A DNA stretch of 64,000 bases from Flavobacterium akiainvivens (GTDB lineage Bacteria; Bacteroidota; Bacteroidia; Flavobacteriales; Flavobacteriaceae), in NCBI RefSeq assembly GCF_001278115.1, contig NZ_LIYD01000005.1:2517510-2581509 (forward strand), given 5' to 3'. Every line of letters starts with the position of its first letter. The stretch's first letter is position 1. Shown here piece by piece: positions 63,701-64,000 of the stretch. The notes beneath the pieces are model-generated. The model worked only from the letters and a program-made list of their open reading frames with translations, had not been told where the DNA came from and made no database searches. The position numbers and the translations under genes are program-made.

Positions 63701-64000
63701 CAGCCCACGAAATCTTGTTTGCAGGCACACAAACCAATATGTGGTTTACCTATTACACTACACTGGCCAATGCACAGGAAGGTATAAGCCCTATAGCAAA
63801 CCCGCATGCTTATGTAAACACATCTACACCGCAGGTAATTTATGTAAGGATGGAAAACCAGGGTGGCTGCGCTTCGGTAACTGCATTTAATATAGAAATA
63901 CTTAACCCGCTATATCCGGGTGAACCCCTCGATATGGTGCTGTGCGACGACAACAAAACAGGCTTTAACTTGTTTAACCTTGATGATAACGATTCGCTCA
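60730..64000 (+). CDS. Giant repeat surface protein (SprB-like), C-terminus cut by window edge
   Basis: A large secreted protein of which 1090 codons are in the window. The frame starts at GTG (60730), giving signal peptide VKLYPYLTLLLLLVYSTYT ending SAQ; no ATG is in frame before it. A first domain (about 22-185, with FWLFGPDVTCSNLGTALRC) is a non-repeat module common in flavobacterial gliding-type proteins. From residue about 190, ten repeats of about 96-97 residues follow, alternating in two types: A (NPQTIYVRMTN-like, with FNLTxHEAM) and B (with xxCDDNxxG and YxARL). Such proteins normally end in a T9SS type B sorting domain beyond 64000. Adhesion or gliding is inferred. Confidence 0.88.
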   Translation, partial: MKLYPYLTLLLLLVYSTYTSAQNDCPEAIMVCGRADFYDLEAEGFGDLLEITSGNACLSGENNTVWIEILIKDGGTLGFDLTPANPSLVTDFDFWLFGPDVTCSNLGTALRCSTTNPLQAGLNYVTTGMNEESEDTSEGPGPDGDAYVNWITVEDGQAYYLIVDRPHGNGNFSIDWTGTATFHDIPEFLNPDNITLDMSDCDGNYMYDPTFAFNLTAHEAMWTGTQTYVAFTYHTSLNDVTTGEDPIENPSAYQNVTNPQTIYVRMTNTVTGCYDTETFTITREILPAGDPFNLFECDDNNDGYAVFNLAENNNSVINGQANCTVTYYNDIVNAMEGINDIGPVYQNTTPYSQVIYARLMQTGCDGYDLKEFTITTSQPQFENPNNININLSQCDDDGVDDNSTPFNLTVHEDMFAGGNNSLIFSYHITQEAANNGSPAINNPLAYANTGNPQTIYVRVLDTETGCTNTIPLTLTITSEITAGAQPLTFCDYGNDGQEEAVLSTYDAIIKNGNTTAAVTYYLSEENAQNSENPITTYTATYDMQLLWARLESTQGCFAYDVVSFYVWAVPVPVANNPDNISLNQESCDDDNVNDDATGFNLTLHEAMLLGSQTGFTVTYHHTQENAETGQLPIGNPYNYISSIPVKTIYMRIANEYGCETVVPFTIEITEPLAPGNPVNLVLCDDNQNGINTFNLAQNSATIIGNSIDGAVSYHATQADAINGFNALPTTFTNTTPYSQHIWARLYNTAGCQGFYIRHFTINIQPLPQFQNPDNLDLNLADCDDFGPDDQSTLFDLTTHEAAFTGFQQNMYYSYFTTLQAAENGITPIGNAQTYANTSNPQTIYVRAYNSQTGCHSIMPFTLTVTNPVVAATPPQLVGCDIDGNGSELVDLTLNDAFIQNGNTTAAITYYTTETNAVNEVSPITTYLAAYTVTTLYARLENTEGCYGHDIIPITVVAMPLPVFNIPAGTDLTLTECDEDGVMNNSTAFDLTAHEILFAGTQTNMWFTYYTTLANAQEGISPIANPHAYVNTSTPQVIYVRMENQGGCASVTAFNIEILNPLYPGEPLDMVLCDDNKTGFNLFNLDDNDSL
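61290..64000 (+). repeat. Ten tandem approx. 290-bp coding repeats in two alternating types
   Basis: The first codon of the Cys-Asp motif recurs at 61330, 61618, 61909, 62197, 62488, 62776, 63073, 63364, 63655 and 63943, spacings of 288, 291 or 297 bases, all in frame. Type A copies share nearly identical DNA over AACCCGCAAACCATTTATGT. Confidence 0.9.

Noticed and set aside
1..64000. Insertion sequences or prophage
   Set aside because: No transposase, integrase or structural phage gene was found on either strand.

Overview
The window looks like chromosome of a member of the Flavobacteriaceae (Bacteroidota), close to Flavobacterium. The signs are type IX secretion system (T9SS) sorting domains on three secreted proteins, a T9SS plug protein, a carboxypeptidase-regulatory-type TonB receptor, a folK-deoxynucleoside kinase fusion, S46 and M43 peptidases, DUF3078 and GH3-family proteins, and many TAnnTTTG-type -7 promoter boxes in place of sigma70 promoters. 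No plasmid, integrated phage, insertion sequence or CRISPR array was seen. Both ends cut a gene: phytoene desaturase at the left, a giant repeat adhesin at the right.

Layout. 1-5.3 kb: carotenoid gene (partial), methionine aminopeptidase, a GxxExxY gene between inverted repeats, a methyltransferase, the T9SS plug protein and ApaG. 5.7-12.7 kb: proline catabolism (pruA), a lipoprotein, an outer-membrane barrel, purT and fabD, with the spaces filled by several families of interspersed repeats, then an AT-rich orphan membrane protein. 12.7-20.4 kb: S46 dipeptidyl-peptidase, a small Ala/Asp/Thr-repeat lipoprotein, and an apparent phosphate-scavenging operon (TonB receptor, metallophosphatase, beta-propeller phytase) preceded by 11-bp-spaced direct repeats that resemble a Pho box. 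20.7-20.9 kb: a tRNA-Gly/tRNA-Leu unit with its own promoter and terminator. 21-30 kb: pbpC and an alpha-2-macroglobulin lipoprotein. 30-44.5 kb: housekeeping genes (tadA, DUF2797, GH3, DUF3078, dxs, AsmA, sppA, folK-dNK), a C-type-lectin T9SS cargo and a SpoU methyltransferase. 44.8-56 kb: mutS, a cyclase/HD/YitT operon and the rimP-nusA-infB operon. 56-64 kb: universal stress protein, M43 metalloprotease, a LytTR two-component system with a Met-rich sensor loop, and the giant repeat adhesin.

How the genes fit together. The phytase/phosphatase/receptor set would release phosphate from phytate or other phosphoesters at the cell surface and import a product. PruA, the S46 peptidase and the M43 protease suit a protein- and amino-acid-degrading life style. 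Dxs supplies isoprenoids, the carotenoid enzyme at the left edge being one consumer. The plug protein and three sorted cargo proteins indicate active T9SS surface biology.

The most interesting candidates are regulatory and architectural: the putative Pho-box operon with an internal terminator, a terminator-like hairpin in the rimP leader, an apparently leaderless dxs transcript, a perfect palindrome over the apaG promoter, the inverted-repeat-bounded GxxExxY cassette, and the three-gene adenylate cyclase operon. No single completely novel system could be demonstrated from sequence alone.
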